From: Streptomyces humicola
Lineage (GTDB): Bacteria > Actinomycetota > Actinomycetes > Streptomycetales > Streptomycetaceae
Assembly (NCBI RefSeq): GCF_024436035.1
Contig: NZ_JANFNG010000006.1
Span: 124,001-188,000, forward strand
DNA length: 64,000 nucleotides
Direction: 5' to 3'
Below are positions 16,568-25,496 of this stretch, one piece after another (the stretch's first letter is position 1; every line of letters begins with the position of its first letter). Both the position numbers and the translations under genes were made by a program. The notes under the pieces were generated by a model that did no database searches, was not told the DNA's origin, and saw only the letters and a program-made list of their open reading frames with translations.

Positions 16568-18268
16568 GTGAGCGTGAGTCAGCAGCCGACCGAAATGAAC
16601 CATTCATCCGAATTTGACGGTTCAGTAGATGCGCCAGGTACAACCGCTTCATCCGGTTTCCCCGCTTCAGACGGCTTCGCCGGAGAATTCCTCCATGAAT
16701 TCCTGCTCGCCGGTGCGCAGGTGACTCCCGACCGCCCGGCCGTCGTCGAATCCGCGGGAATCGGCCGGGTACGCGTCACCTCCTACCGCGATCTGCGGCT
16801 GCTGGTCGACACCTACACATCCCACCTTCGCGATCTGGGCATCGGAATCGGCGAACGCATCATCCTGGAAGCGGATGTGACGGCGCAGTCCATCGCTATG
16901 CTGCTCGCTTGTTCCGCGGCCGGCCTCACCTTCATTCCCGTAAGCCCCGAGACCCCCGCACAACGGCTGCACTCGATGATCTCCACGGCCCGCCCCGCTC
17001 TGCACGTGCAGCCCACCGACGGAAAGCGGGACGCCCTCCCCGGCGGTGTCGGCACCGCACGGTTCGACACGGCCGGAATCACCGTCGTCGAACGCCCGCC
17101 GACCGGCCGCTCCCTGCGCCGCGAGGCATGCGTCACCGACCCCGCCTACATGATCTTCACCTCGGGCACCACCGGCCGCCCCAAGGGCGTGGTGATGAGC
17201 CATCGCGCAGTGGTCTCCTTCTATCGGGCCATGCTGGAGTACCGCATCGTCACCCCCCGGGACCGGGTGGCCAGCACCTCACCGCTGCAATTCGACTTCT
17301 CGCTGCTCAACATCGGCCTGGCACTCGGATCCGGCGCCGCGGTCGTACCGGTGGCGCAGCAACTCGTCCGCTGGCCCCGCAATTTCCTGCGCGTCCTCCG
17401 TGAAACCGGCGCCACGCAGGTCAACGGCGTTCCGTCGATCTGGCAGCAGGCACTGCGATACGAACCGGAGAAGGTGGCCGCGCTCGACGGGCTGCGCGGC
17501 ATCCTCTTCTGCGGCGAGGAGTTCCCACTGCCCGAACTCCGCCGAATCCGCGAGCTGTTGCCGCAGGTGCGCATCATCAACTGCTATGGCGCAACCGAGT
17601 CGATGGCATGCTCCTTCGCCGACGTTCCCGATCCACTCCCCGACGACCTGGAGAGGCTGTCCATCGGCAGCGGCCATCGCGGCGCCGAACTCCTGCTTGT
17701 CAACGAGGCAGGGCATGTCATCGACGAACCGGGCGTTCCCGGTGAGCTGTACCTTCGCAGCCCTGCTCTCTTCTCCGGTTACTGGGACGACCCCGCCGCG
17801 ACCCGGGCCGCGCTGGTGCCCGATCCTCTCTGCCCTCAATCCGGGCAGCTGGTGCTGCGCACCGGCGATGTCGCCTACCGCGGGCACGACGGCGAGCTGT
17901 ACTTCTGCGGACGGTCGGACTCCCAGGTGCAGATCAACGGCAATCGCGTCGAACTCGGCGAGGTGGAGCGCCGGTTGCTGGAATTCCCGGGAGCCACCGC
18001 AGCGGCCGCCGTTCCACTTCCGCACGCCGCATCGGGCACGGTGCTCGGGGGCTTCGTCGTGGTGTCGAATGATGCGCCCGCCGCCGACGCGGCGAGCCTG
18101 CGCGAATTCTGCGCTGACAGGCTTCCCTCCTACATGGTCCCCCGGGAAATACGCCTGGTGGAGACCCTACCCACGACCACCAACGGCAAGGTGGACCGAG
18201 CCGCGCTCATCTCCAGCGCGGCGACGGCAGGCGAGACAGGCGAAGAGAGGAACGGAGAGCTGCCGTGA
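16568..18268 (+). CDS. second stand-alone adenylation enzyme
   Basis: A 566-residue ANL enzyme with FTSGTTGRPKGVVMSH near residue 195, FDFSLLNIG near 240 (the Asp for the alpha-amine is present), YGATESM, LRTGDVAYRG, QVQINGNRVELGEVE and TTTNGKVDRA. Like the enzyme at 1348 it lacks carrier and condensation domains. It resembles the free adenylation enzymes that load a single amino acid, such as proline, onto a free carrier protein, but I do not assign the substrate. Start GTG 16568 follows a GGGGGGC stretch, and GTG 16574 is an alternative. It overlaps the exporter gene by four bases and is divergent from the main operon. Confidence 0.9.
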   Translation: MSVSQQPTEMNHSSEFDGSVDAPGTTASSGFPASDGFAGEFLHEFLLAGAQVTPDRPAVVESAGIGRVRVTSYRDLRLLVDTYTSHLRDLGIGIGERIILEADVTAQSIAMLLACSAAGLTFIPVSPETPAQRLHSMISTARPALHVQPTDGKRDALPGGVGTARFDTAGITVVERPPTGRSLRREACVTDPAYMIFTSGTTGRPKGVVMSHRAVVSFYRAMLEYRIVTPRDRVASTSPLQFDFSLLNIGLALGSGAAVVPVAQQLVRWPRNFLRVLRETGATQVNGVPSIWQQALRYEPEKVAALDGLRGILFCGEEFPLPELRRIRELLPQVRIINCYGATESMACSFADVPDPLPDDLERLSIGSGHRGAELLLVNEAGHVIDEPGVPGELYLRSPALFSGYWDDPAATRAALVPDPLCPQSGQLVLRTGDVAYRGHDGELYFCGRSDSQVQINGNRVELGEVERRLLEFPGATAAAAVPLPHAASGTVLGGFVVVSNDAPAADAASLREFCADRLPSYMVPREIRLVETLPTTTNGKVDRAALISSAATAGETGEERNGELP

Positions 18269-19497
18269 GCAAGGTCGAGGCGCCCGGCCGCGCCGGCACC
18301 GAAGCCCGGGGACGTCTGCGCTCGGCGGTGAGAATCCGTGTGGGTGGACTGCCCAGCGCCTTCTGGGTGCTGTGGTGCGGCAGCCTGGTCAACCGTCTCG
18401 GCGCCATGGTGAACCCGTTCCTCAGCCTCTACCTCACCGGTGTAAGGGGGCTTTCGGTCCCCACGACGGGACTTGTCCTCGGCATCGTCGGCGTCGGGTC
18501 GGTCATCTCGCAACCGCTCGGCGGCATCATCGCGGACCGCTTCGGACGCCGTGCCGCACTCACCGGCGGCATGCTGGCCAATGGTGCGGTCCTTGTCTTG
18601 CTGGGCTCCACCGGAAGCATCGCCGTGATCACACTGTGCGGATTCCTGCTCGGCATCACCATCGACCTCTACCGGCCCGCGTCCCAGGCGCTCGTCGCCG
18701 ACGCCGTACCCGTCGCGGACCGTACCCGGGCCTTCGGACTGCTCCTCTGGTCGGTCAACCTCGGCTTCTCAGCAGCGATGATGCTCGGTGGATACATCGC
18801 CACGCACGGCTTCCATCTGCTGTTCTGGATCGACGCCGGAGCGTGTGCGATCTTCGGGCTGATGGTGTGGCTCGCCGTCCCCGAGACGCATACCTCCGGT
18901 GCCGACCGGGCCGCCGGGAGCCTGCTCACCGTCGTCCGCGACCACACGATGCTCGCCTTCGCCGGGGTCGTCGTCCTGTATGCGATCGTCTTCCAACAGG
19001 CCTTCGCCACCTTGCCGCTGGCGATGCGGCATTCGGGGTTGTCCGGCGAAGCCTACGGCTGGGTGATGGCGGTCAACGGCATCGTCGTGGTCTCCATGCA
19101 ACCGATCATCGGCCACAAGCTCTCCGGCTTCGACAAGAGCCACGTTCTCGCGGCGGGATTCCTCATCGCCGCCTGCGGGAACGCGCTGGCGAGCATCGCC
19201 TCGGCGACCGCCGGCTATGCCGTCGCCGTCGCGGTCTGGTCACTGGGCGAGATCCTCGTCTTCGCCGTCACCGCCTCCATCGTTGCCGACCTCGCCCCAC
19301 AGAACCTGCGCGGCCGATACAACGGGCTGCTCGGCATGGCGTGGGGAACCGGATTCCTGATCGCCCCCGTCGTCGGCACCCGGTTGCTCGCCATCGGCGC
19401 TCCGGTCCTCTGGTACGGCTGCATCGCCTTGTGCGTACTGGCCGCGCTGGGCCAGCTGGCGCTCGCCCCCGCGGTCCGCTGCCGAACCGCGGGCTGA
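18265..19497 (+). CDS. MFS exporter
   Basis: A 410-residue major facilitator transporter with about twelve hydrophobic segments and the motif A loop GGIIADRFGRRAAL between helices 2 and 3. A basic N-terminal tail of about 35 residues precedes the first membrane segment. The GTG start overlaps the adenylation gene stop (GTGA), so it is co-translated with a biosynthetic enzyme and probably exports the unit 1 product as self-protection. Proton-drug antiport is the usual mechanism in the family. The substrate is inferred from position only. Confidence 0.88.
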   Translation: MSKVEAPGRAGTEARGRLRSAVRIRVGGLPSAFWVLWCGSLVNRLGAMVNPFLSLYLTGVRGLSVPTTGLVLGIVGVGSVISQPLGGIIADRFGRRAALTGGMLANGAVLVLLGSTGSIAVITLCGFLLGITIDLYRPASQALVADAVPVADRTRAFGLLLWSVNLGFSAAMMLGGYIATHGFHLLFWIDAGACAIFGLMVWLAVPETHTSGADRAAGSLLTVVRDHTMLAFAGVVVLYAIVFQQAFATLPLAMRHSGLSGEAYGWVMAVNGIVVVSMQPIIGHKLSGFDKSHVLAAGFLIAACGNALASIASATAGYAVAVAVWSLGEILVFAVTASIVADLAPQNLRGRYNGLLGMAWGTGFLIAPVVGTRLLAIGAPVLWYGCIALCVLAALGQLALAPAVRCRTAG

Positions 19498-19695
19498 CCG
19501 GCACTCGAAGCGGTGGGCGCACGGCCGTACTTTGAGGGGTCCGCTTCCGCAGGGCCGCCTCCACCCCTTCCCGCGGCCAGAACAGCGAGGCAATGAAGCC
19601 CGAACGCCTCGGGAGAACAGGGCCTTCTCGACGAGGGCCGTCCGCTCAGTGCCACTGACCAGCCGCGGGACGAACTGAAAATCGTCGGAACCCAC

Positions 19696-19944
19696 GCACT
19701 TGTAGACGTGCAATAACACCTCGCCACTGTTCACCCCACCATCACCGCCCCTACCTCTGCCCCAGTTGCAGCACCTGTGCAGTCTCGTCCACCGCCCGTC
19801 CACTAGAGCCGGACGCCAAAGGTGATCAAAACCTGCAGCCGTCGGGACATGACCAGGTCAGGGGCCCTGGCCACACAGCTTCGCCACTGAAACTAAACCG
19901 CTAGCCTACGCATTGCGATGCATAGAACGAGGGCGTCCGATCTG
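19696..19944. repeat. Degraded att-like repeat, copy B'
   Basis: The partner of the 404-651 repeat, same orientation, closing the right side of unit 1. On the minus strand, about 19878-19922 reads as a decayed tRNA-Thr 3' half (ATCGCAATGCGTAGG, then GGTTTAGTTTC). It is followed by a hairpin CCAGG-8 nt-CCTGG (about 19854-19871) where intact sites have their terminator. The C-terminal-looking reading VDETAQVLQLG is conserved from copy A. The preceding 19498-19695 stretch after the exporter gene shows no gene. Confidence 0.6.
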
Positions 19945-19972
19945 GGGGATTTCCAAGGTCAAGAGAACGAAA

Positions 19973-20002
19973 AACCGCAGGTCAGAGACTTGACCTGCGG
20001 TT
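19973..20002 (-). terminator. Rho-independent terminator of the tRNA-Thr fragment
   Basis: A perfect 12-bp stem (AACCGCAGGTCA / TGACCTGCGGTT) with a six-base loop. Read on the minus strand it lies just after the tRNA 3' end and runs into TTTTT. The equivalent hairpin at 60174-60204 has the same design but swaps one stem pair (G:C for C:G), so the pairing rather than the sequence is conserved. Confidence 0.85.
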
Positions 20003-20007
20003 CACCT

Positions 20008-20052
20008 TGGAGCCGCCTGAGGGAATCGAACCCTCGACCTACGCATTACGAG
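20008..20052 (-). repeat. att site: 3' half of tRNA-Thr(CGT), left copy
   Basis: 45 bp on the minus strand covering the anticodon loop (CTCGTAA), 3' anticodon stem, variable loop, T-arm (GGTTCGATT) and acceptor end GGCGGCTCCA of a threonine tRNA. No D-arm or 5' acceptor (which should start GCCGCC) lies upstream, so it is not a working gene. It is what integration into a tRNA leaves behind. It differs from the right copy at 60210-60254 at only two positions, and those two pair with each other at the base of the T-stem. It marks the left edge of the 40.2-kb block. Confidence 0.88.
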
Positions 20053-20489
20053 TACGGGATTGATCGTGCCATCCCGTGCTGCGCAAGCCTGTCACATCTC
20101 GTTTTGCCTGATCAGAGTGTATGAGCAACGTTCGCTCATGATGCCTCGTACTGGCAGGTCCAAAGGCGTCCGCGCTCCCCCTGCGCTCCCCACCGTCCTC
20201 CGAGGTACTTCATCTGTGCCGCCCCGGGTCCAGCGGAAGCACGACAACGCGGACATGACCGCTCTGCCTGCAGGTAGCCTGCTGCGTCTGGACTCGGAAC
20301 CCCACCCGTCGAGCGCTCCAGTCACCATCCGACCGTTCAGATTGTAACGGTCCCACAAGAATGCCAGCGCCCATAACCTCGATCCGTTCTCGCCTGCGGC
20401 TCTCCACGGGGGTGCGGCCGCCCGGCTGACGTCGTATCGGCTTGGCGCTTTCCGAACCCGAGGCAGAGTAGGACGGCGGGAGCTCCATC

Positions 20490-20560
20490 GACCAGGTCCA
20501 TCTGCCACAGGTGCATGGGCGCCTCGCGCTGCCACCGGCGGTACTTGCGCGGATGCTGCT
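20490..20560 (-). pseudogene. IS481-family transposase fragment
   Basis: A short minus-strand reading contains RKYRRWQREAPMHLWQMDLVDG, the block before and around the first catalytic Asp of IS481-type transposases (W-Q-M-D). No intact frame surrounds it and no inverted repeats are obvious. The rest of 20053-20662 holds nothing else I can support. It is debris at the inside edge of the island, next to the att site. Confidence 0.6.
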
Positions 20561-20662
20561 GTTCCTGGGAGCGGACGAAGCCGAGACACCTCGGCATCGA
20601 GCAACTGGCGACCTCGGCATAGACAACAAATTGTGGATGAGAAGACCTCAAGCGCCTAGTCG

Positions 20663-21249
20663 GTGGGGATGACCATCGCTGACGCCATCCAACCCGCCGT
20701 GCTCCTGGTCCCGGCATCGGCCTGGACACCAGCCACCAAGCCGGACGACAAGGCCCGCGACGGCGCCTGGGTTGCCGAGCTCGCCGGTGACGTCCTGAAG
20801 GGCTGGCCGAAGGGCATGCGGCTGATCGTCCGCAAGGAACGCTCGTATTCCGGCGCCCAGTTGCGCCTTACTGACGCCGACGGCATGCGGCTGACCTGCT
20901 TCGCCACCAACGCCACCGGCACACCGATCGGGCGCCTGGAGCTGCGGCACCGCCAGCGCGCCCGCGCTGAGGACCGCATCCGCGCCGCCCGCGACACCGG
21001 CCTGCGCAACCTGCCCCTGCAAGATGCCGCCCAGTACGCATCCGGCTGGAGATCATCCAGCTCGCGCTCGACCTGCTGGCCTGGATGCCCATGCTCGCCC
21101 TGACGGGCCAGGCCCGCCTGTGGGAACCCAAGCGCCTGCGGCTGCGGCTGTTCTCCGCCGCCGCCCAGCTGGTTATCAACGGCCGCCGATACCTCCGCCT
21201 CGCCCGCCACTGGCCCTGGACCGACGTGATCACCAACGCGTTCGAGTAG
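20663..21249 (+). pseudogene. IS1380-family transposase, C-terminal remnant with frameshift
   Basis: The plus strand encodes LRLTDADGMRLTCFAT, then LELRHRQRARAEDRIRAARDTGLRNLP, which is the C-terminal part of IS1380-type DDE transposases including the E-D-R region. Around 21045 the frame shifts. The neighbouring frame continues with LEIIQLALDLLAWMPM and EPKRLRLRLFSAAAQLV to a TAG at 21247-21249, the family's normal end. The N-terminal half with the catalytic Asp residues is missing. It is non-functional. The following 21250-21480 stretch shows no gene. Confidence 0.75.
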
Positions 21250-21480
21250 CTGCAGGCCTTGCCGAACCAAGGCTGACGAGCAGCGACGTACTGTCCCGAC
21301 GAGCACCCCACCATCTCCGGAGCCGTGGAACCCGGCGCCCACCCGACGCGTCAGCCGGGCCTTCGGCTTGCCCACCCCAGCCCAAACAAGGCGAATCGGT
21401 CCGACGGATGAACCAACGGAAACATCGAGGTTAACGCCACAGGACGGCAGTTCGCTACCCCCATCCCATGTGGGCTGACT

Positions 21481-21501
21481 GACACCACTCGCAGTGGTGT
21501 C
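21481..21501. terminator. perfect hairpin, possible terminator or operator
   Basis: GACACCACT, three bases, AGTGGTGTC: a perfect 9-bp inverted repeat between the transposase remnant and the first gene of unit 2. No T-run follows on either strand, so it may be a protein-binding site rather than a terminator. Confidence 0.4.
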
Positions 21502-21520
21502 TCCGCTATCCGTTTCGCCC

Positions 21521-21550
21521 GATTAATCGTGAGGAGATGCCTGATTAATC
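21521..21550. promoter_or_regulatory. paired palindromic boxes GATTAATC
   Basis: The palindrome GATTAATC occurs at 21521-21528 and again at 21543-21550. The start-to-start distance is 22 bp, about two helical turns, so both boxes face the same side of the DNA. AT-rich palindromes stand out in this GC-rich sequence and look like an operator for the gene pair starting at 21633. The island's LuxR-type regulator (25497) is a candidate binder, but nothing shows that directly. Confidence 0.45.
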
Positions 21551-21561
21551 CTGAAGTGAAG

Positions 21562-21618
21562 GCGAGGGAAAGCCGGTAAGTCCTCCTGAAAGGAGTGTCA
21601 GTTCTCGACTTCCCTCGC
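21562..21618 (+). promoter_or_regulatory. structured leader or extended stem before 21633
   Basis: GCGAGGGAA (21562-21570) pairs perfectly with TTCCCTCGC (21610-21618), enclosing about 39 nt that include an inner hairpin CTCCT-GAA-AGGAG. If transcribed, this forms a closed leader ending 14 nt before the GTG start at 21633. That start has no Shine-Dalgarno, and a -10-like TATGCT at 21619-21624 would allow leaderless transcription instead. I do not recognise a known riboswitch class. Confidence 0.4.
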
Positions 21619-21632
21619 TATGCTCACGCTCC

Positions 21633-22430
21633 GTGCCTACGGAAAGATCGTTTAAGCACATCCGTCGTGGAGCGGGATCACCGTTGCTGCTCGTACAGGG
21701 GACAGCGGCAACGCATCTCCATTGGGGAAAGCGACTGATGTCGCTGCTCGCCGCTTCGTTCGACGTGGTGGCCTACGACCATCGCGGTGTTGGATACTCG
21801 GCGTTGGCGTGCGAGTCCTTCACAGTGGCTGATCTTGCCGACGATGCCGTTGGCCTGCTCGACGAGCTCGGTTGGCCGCGTGCGCACGTCATGGGGGTGT
21901 CGATGGGGGGCGTTGTCGCTCAGGAGTTGGCTCTGCGCCATCCGAACCGGGTGGAGAGTCTGCTGCTCGGCTGCACCCACACGGGCGGGGCCGGTTCACC
22001 GGCCCTTGCCTCGGATGTACTGGCTTCGGCCATCGTCCACGGCGACAAGCCGGCGACGCTGCGCAACATCTTTCGCGTCGGGGTAAAGGACCCGGAGCGG
22101 GTGCGCCGGGGCGCCTGGGAGGAGTACCGCGATGCCGCTCTGACACTGCCAGTGGACCCGCGGACGACGGCTCTGCAGATTGGTGCAGTCGCTCTTCACA
22201 GCACCGCTGAGCGACTGCACCGAATCAATGTGCCGACGCACGTCGTACACGGCGACACCGATCGCCTCGTTCCTGTCGAGTCGGGTGAGAAGCTGGCCTC
22301 CACCATCCCCGGCGCCCATTTCACGGTGCTGTCGGCAGGTCACTTCTTCTGGCTGGAACAACCCGAGCAGACGGCCAAGTTGGTGGCGGAGACGTGCTCT
22401 GCACCATCGCGCGAGGAGGTCCCACTGTGA
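21633..22430 (+). CDS. alpha/beta hydrolase
   Basis: 265 residues of the alpha/beta hydrolase fold. The nucleophile elbow is GVSMGG (Ser near residue 91), the oxyanion region is LLVQGTAATHLHW, the acid lies in HGDTDRLVP, and the catalytic His is in SAGHFFWLEQP. The family hydrolyses esters, lactones or thioesters. It is the first gene of a two-gene unit with the NRPS that follows, whose GTG overlaps its stop (GTGA). It could release a product, trim an intermediate or unmask a precursor. Start GTG 21633 has no Shine-Dalgarno, which fits a leaderless message (see the upstream element). Confidence 0.85.
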   Translation: MPTERSFKHIRRGAGSPLLLVQGTAATHLHWGKRLMSLLAASFDVVAYDHRGVGYSALACESFTVADLADDAVGLLDELGWPRAHVMGVSMGGVVAQELALRHPNRVESLLLGCTHTGGAGSPALASDVLASAIVHGDKPATLRNIFRVGVKDPERVRRGAWEEYRDAALTLPVDPRTTALQIGAVALHSTAERLHRINVPTHVVHGDTDRLVPVESGEKLASTIPGAHFTVLSAGHFFWLEQPEQTAKLVAETCSAPSREEVPL

Positions 22431-25400
22431 CACATGGCAACTTGTGGCGGACGTTCGTCCGGGTCGCCGGTTCCCACCCCGACCGCGAGGCTTATGTTGG
22501 CCCGGAGGGAGCCCTCGACTACCGGCAACTTGCTGTTGCCGCAGCCATGTTGGCGGACCGTCTGTGCATGCGGAAGGTCGGTGCGGGTGATCTCGTCACA
22601 GTCGAGATGCCCGTCGGCTCGGGCTTCGTCGTCGGTGTGCTGGCCGCAGTGGCGGTCGGCGCGACGTATCTCCCGATCGATGTGTCGGGCCCCGCAAGGC
22701 GGCGTGAGCAGATCCTGGAGGACGCCCGGCCCTCGGTTGTTCTCCAGGCCGACGACGATGACCTCCGTGCGGCCCTGCGCCTCTCGGAAACATCGGCCGC
22801 ACCCGGCTCACCAGACCCGGGGCGGCACGATCCCGCCACGGACGATGATGATCCGGCCTACGTCATCTACACCTCCGGTTCCACCGGCAGGCCCAAGGGT
22901 GTCGTGGTTCCGGCACGCGGCGTCCACAACCTGCTGGCGGCGTTCCAGAGCCGCGCGCCGCTGAGCCCGGGAGCGCGGCACAGCTGGTGGACGTCGCCCG
23001 GGTTCGATGTCTCCGTGTACGAGATGTGGAGTGCGTTGCTGAACGGCGGGACCGTGGTGCCTGTGCCGGACGCGCACCGCCGTGACATCGACGCCACGCT
23101 CGACTACTTGGCCGAGCACCACATCGACTCGGCGTACCTGCCTCCTCAGTTCCTCCCTTCGCTGCGCGACCGGGTCGTGAGCGGTGGTCCCGCCCCCCGG
23201 CTGAGGCGTCTTCTGACCGGCGTCGAGCCGATTCCCATCGGACTGCTGGTTGATCTGCAGTCATGTATGCCCGATGTGGTCGTCGTCAACGGGTACGGCC
23301 CGACCGAGACCACCGTGTGCGCCACGCTGTACACGGTTCCCGAGCGATGTACCGAACCGCAGCGGCGGACACCGATCGGATCGGTGATCGAAGGCAACCG
23401 CGGCTTCGTGCTCGACGATCGCCTCGCTCCGGTCGGTCCGGGACAGCCCGGAGAGCTGTGCGTCGCCGGCCGTGGCCTGGCCCTCGGCTACCTGCACGAT
23501 CCGAGCCGAACCGCCGAACGCTTCGTGGCCGCCGCCGACGGCGACGGTCTGATGTACCGGACCGGTGATCTCGTCGTTGCCGACGTCGAGGGCGAGTTGA
23601 CCTTCCTCGGCAGGATCGACGATCAGCTCAAGATCGACGGCGTCCGGATCGAACCGGCGGAGACAGAGGTCGCGCTCAGGCGGCTCGACGAGATATCGGA
23701 CGTCGCCGTCCTCGCGCGGCCGACGAGCCCTGGTGGCCCGTTGGTGCTGACGGCCTTTGTGGTGCTTTCCGACGCCGTCGGCGAAGCCACCGGCGACCTC
23801 TGGACCGTGATCAGGGCGCGCCTGGCCGAGGAGCTTCCCGCACAGGCCGTACCCCGGCGCTTCTTCGCGCTGGAACGGATACCGATGACCAGCGACGGCA
23901 AGCTCGACCGCGCCGCGCTTCCGCAGCCGAACGACGCGCCGGCGCGCCCGGCCCGGAACGAGCACGAGCGAACCGTCGAGGACGCCTGCCGCGCTCTGCT
24001 TCCCCACACACCGCCCTCGGCACTGGACCTCGGGTTCGCCGAGATAGGTGGCGACTCGCTGCAGGCGGCGCGGCTGTCCATCGCCTTGCGATCGGCGACC
24101 GGCCGAGCCGTTACGGCCGCCCACGTTCTCGAAGCGGAGACCTTGGCCGACCTGGCGGCGAAGGTATCGGCGATGCCCGTCGACGACGCGTCGGACGACG
24201 AGAACGCGGGACAGAGCGAGGCACCCTTGACGCCGGGCCAGGCCGGGATGTGGGCAGCAGAGCTGATCAGCGCTGCTCCCGGGTCCTTCCACGAGTCCGT
24301 GGCACTGGAGCTGACCGGCCCCGTCGACCCCGACCGAACAGCCCGGGAGCTGACGGCCGTTCTCAACCGGCACGTTGTCTTTCGCGGATGCATCGACGAG
24401 GGCGGCGCGCTGTTCGTGACCGATGGTGAACCGGTCTCCGTCGCGGTGCGGTCCGTGGCGCCCGGGGAGAGCCTGGAGCACGGCTGGCAGCAGTTGCTGG
24501 CCGAATTGCAGCGCCCGGCTTTCGACGTCACCAAGGGGCCGCTCGTCCGCGCTGCCGTGCTCGCCGCACCGGACACGGTCCGCGTGCTGCTCGTCTGGCA
24601 CCATCTGGTGATCGACGCATGGAGCGCTCGGGTCGTACTCGAAGAGCTCACGGCCGCACTGAGCGGCCATGCCCCTTCCCGCTCGGAGGAGCATGGCCAT
24701 GCCGACTATGCGCACAGGCAGCGGAGTTACCTCGATTCCACCGAGGGCAAGCTGGCCGTGTGCGCCGCGGCCGACCGGATACGCGCCTGGTTGCCGCCGC
24801 TAGGTGAGGGAGAGAGCGGTCCGGTACAGAGCTCCTGCAGTGTCACGGAATTGGCGGTTGGCCCACGTGTCTGGTCCAAGGTGCGCGACTGCGCGCGGCG
24901 CAACGGCACAACGGTGTTCGCGGTCACCTTGGCTGCAACTCTTGAGCCGGTGTGTCAACTGGCGGAGACCGGCGGGCGGTTCGCGCTCACAGTGGCTGAC
25001 CGGAACGAACCTGCCGACGCCGCCGCCGCAGGATACTTCCTGACGACCGTTCCGTTCGGCCTGCCTCCCGGAGACGGTCGCGTCACCCCTGGCCCGAACG
25101 ACGCACTGCGCCGGGCCCGCGAGGTGATCGCCGAGGCGCGCGAGATGTCGAGAGTGCCCTTCCCCGCGTTGATGGCCGAACTGGGCCTGCGCGAGACCCG
25201 ATCCGTTGCACCGCTGGTCATTGCGTGGGACCGCGATCCGGCCACCGCGCTCTCTGTCCCGGGCTGTACGGTGCGGTCCCTGTCCGTAAGCCCGCTGGGA
25301 GTGCGCTGGCCGTGGACCGTTCTGTTCACAGACCGAGCGGATCTCGGAATGTCCGGACGGATCGAGTTCCCGCCGTGGGTGCCTGGAGACCGAGTGGCAC

Positions 25401-25453
25401 GCTTCGGCGCGGAATTGGAATCGATGCTGGACGAGTTCGCGTCCTTGGCATGA
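22427..25453 (+). CDS. NRPS, A-PCP-C
   Basis: A 1008-residue NRPS. The adenylation domain spans about 1-505 (YTSGSTGRPKG near 147, FDVSVYEMW, GYGPTETT, YRTGDL, SDGKLDRA). The carrier domain has IGGDSL near 543, and the condensation domain occupies about 600-1008 with HHLVIDAW near 724. The pocket keeps the conserved Asp (FDV), but the remaining specificity residues do not match a code I know, so no substrate is given. An order ending in C means the condensation domain joins its own residue to something held on another protein. Start GTG 22427 follows GAGGAGG. It is the first large module of unit 2. Confidence 0.92.
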   Translation: MTHGNLWRTFVRVAGSHPDREAYVGPEGALDYRQLAVAAAMLADRLCMRKVGAGDLVTVEMPVGSGFVVGVLAAVAVGATYLPIDVSGPARRREQILEDARPSVVLQADDDDLRAALRLSETSAAPGSPDPGRHDPATDDDDPAYVIYTSGSTGRPKGVVVPARGVHNLLAAFQSRAPLSPGARHSWWTSPGFDVSVYEMWSALLNGGTVVPVPDAHRRDIDATLDYLAEHHIDSAYLPPQFLPSLRDRVVSGGPAPRLRRLLTGVEPIPIGLLVDLQSCMPDVVVVNGYGPTETTVCATLYTVPERCTEPQRRTPIGSVIEGNRGFVLDDRLAPVGPGQPGELCVAGRGLALGYLHDPSRTAERFVAAADGDGLMYRTGDLVVADVEGELTFLGRIDDQLKIDGVRIEPAETEVALRRLDEISDVAVLARPTSPGGPLVLTAFVVLSDAVGEATGDLWTVIRARLAEELPAQAVPRRFFALERIPMTSDGKLDRAALPQPNDAPARPARNEHERTVEDACRALLPHTPPSALDLGFAEIGGDSLQAARLSIALRSATGRAVTAAHVLEAETLADLAAKVSAMPVDDASDDENAGQSEAPLTPGQAGMWAAELISAAPGSFHESVALELTGPVDPDRTARELTAVLNRHVVFRGCIDEGGALFVTDGEPVSVAVRSVAPGESLEHGWQQLLAELQRPAFDVTKGPLVRAAVLAAPDTVRVLLVWHHLVIDAWSARVVLEELTAALSGHAPSRSEEHGHADYAHRQRSYLDSTEGKLAVCAAADRIRAWLPPLGEGESGPVQSSCSVTELAVGPRVWSKVRDCARRNGTTVFAVTLAATLEPVCQLAETGGRFALTVADRNEPADAAAAGYFLTTVPFGLPPGDGRVTPGPNDALRRAREVIAEAREMSRVPFPALMAELGLRETRSVAPLVIAWDRDPATALSVPGCTVRSLSVSPLGVRWPWTVLFTDRADLGMSGRIEFPPWVPGDRVARFGAELESMLDEFASLA

Positions 25454-25496
25454 GCACGGTGCGACTCGGTCGCATGACAACCGCTACGGGGGAAGA

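Noticed and set aside
20008-20052. A working tRNA-Thr gene here or at 60210-60254
   Set aside because: Only the 3' half is present. The upstream minus-strand sequence lacks a D-arm and a GCCGCC acceptor strand at both sites.
21562-21618. Cobalamin or other known riboswitch
   Set aside because: A GGGAA...CCGGT stretch is suggestive, but the rest of the B12 box pattern is missing and no other known class fits.
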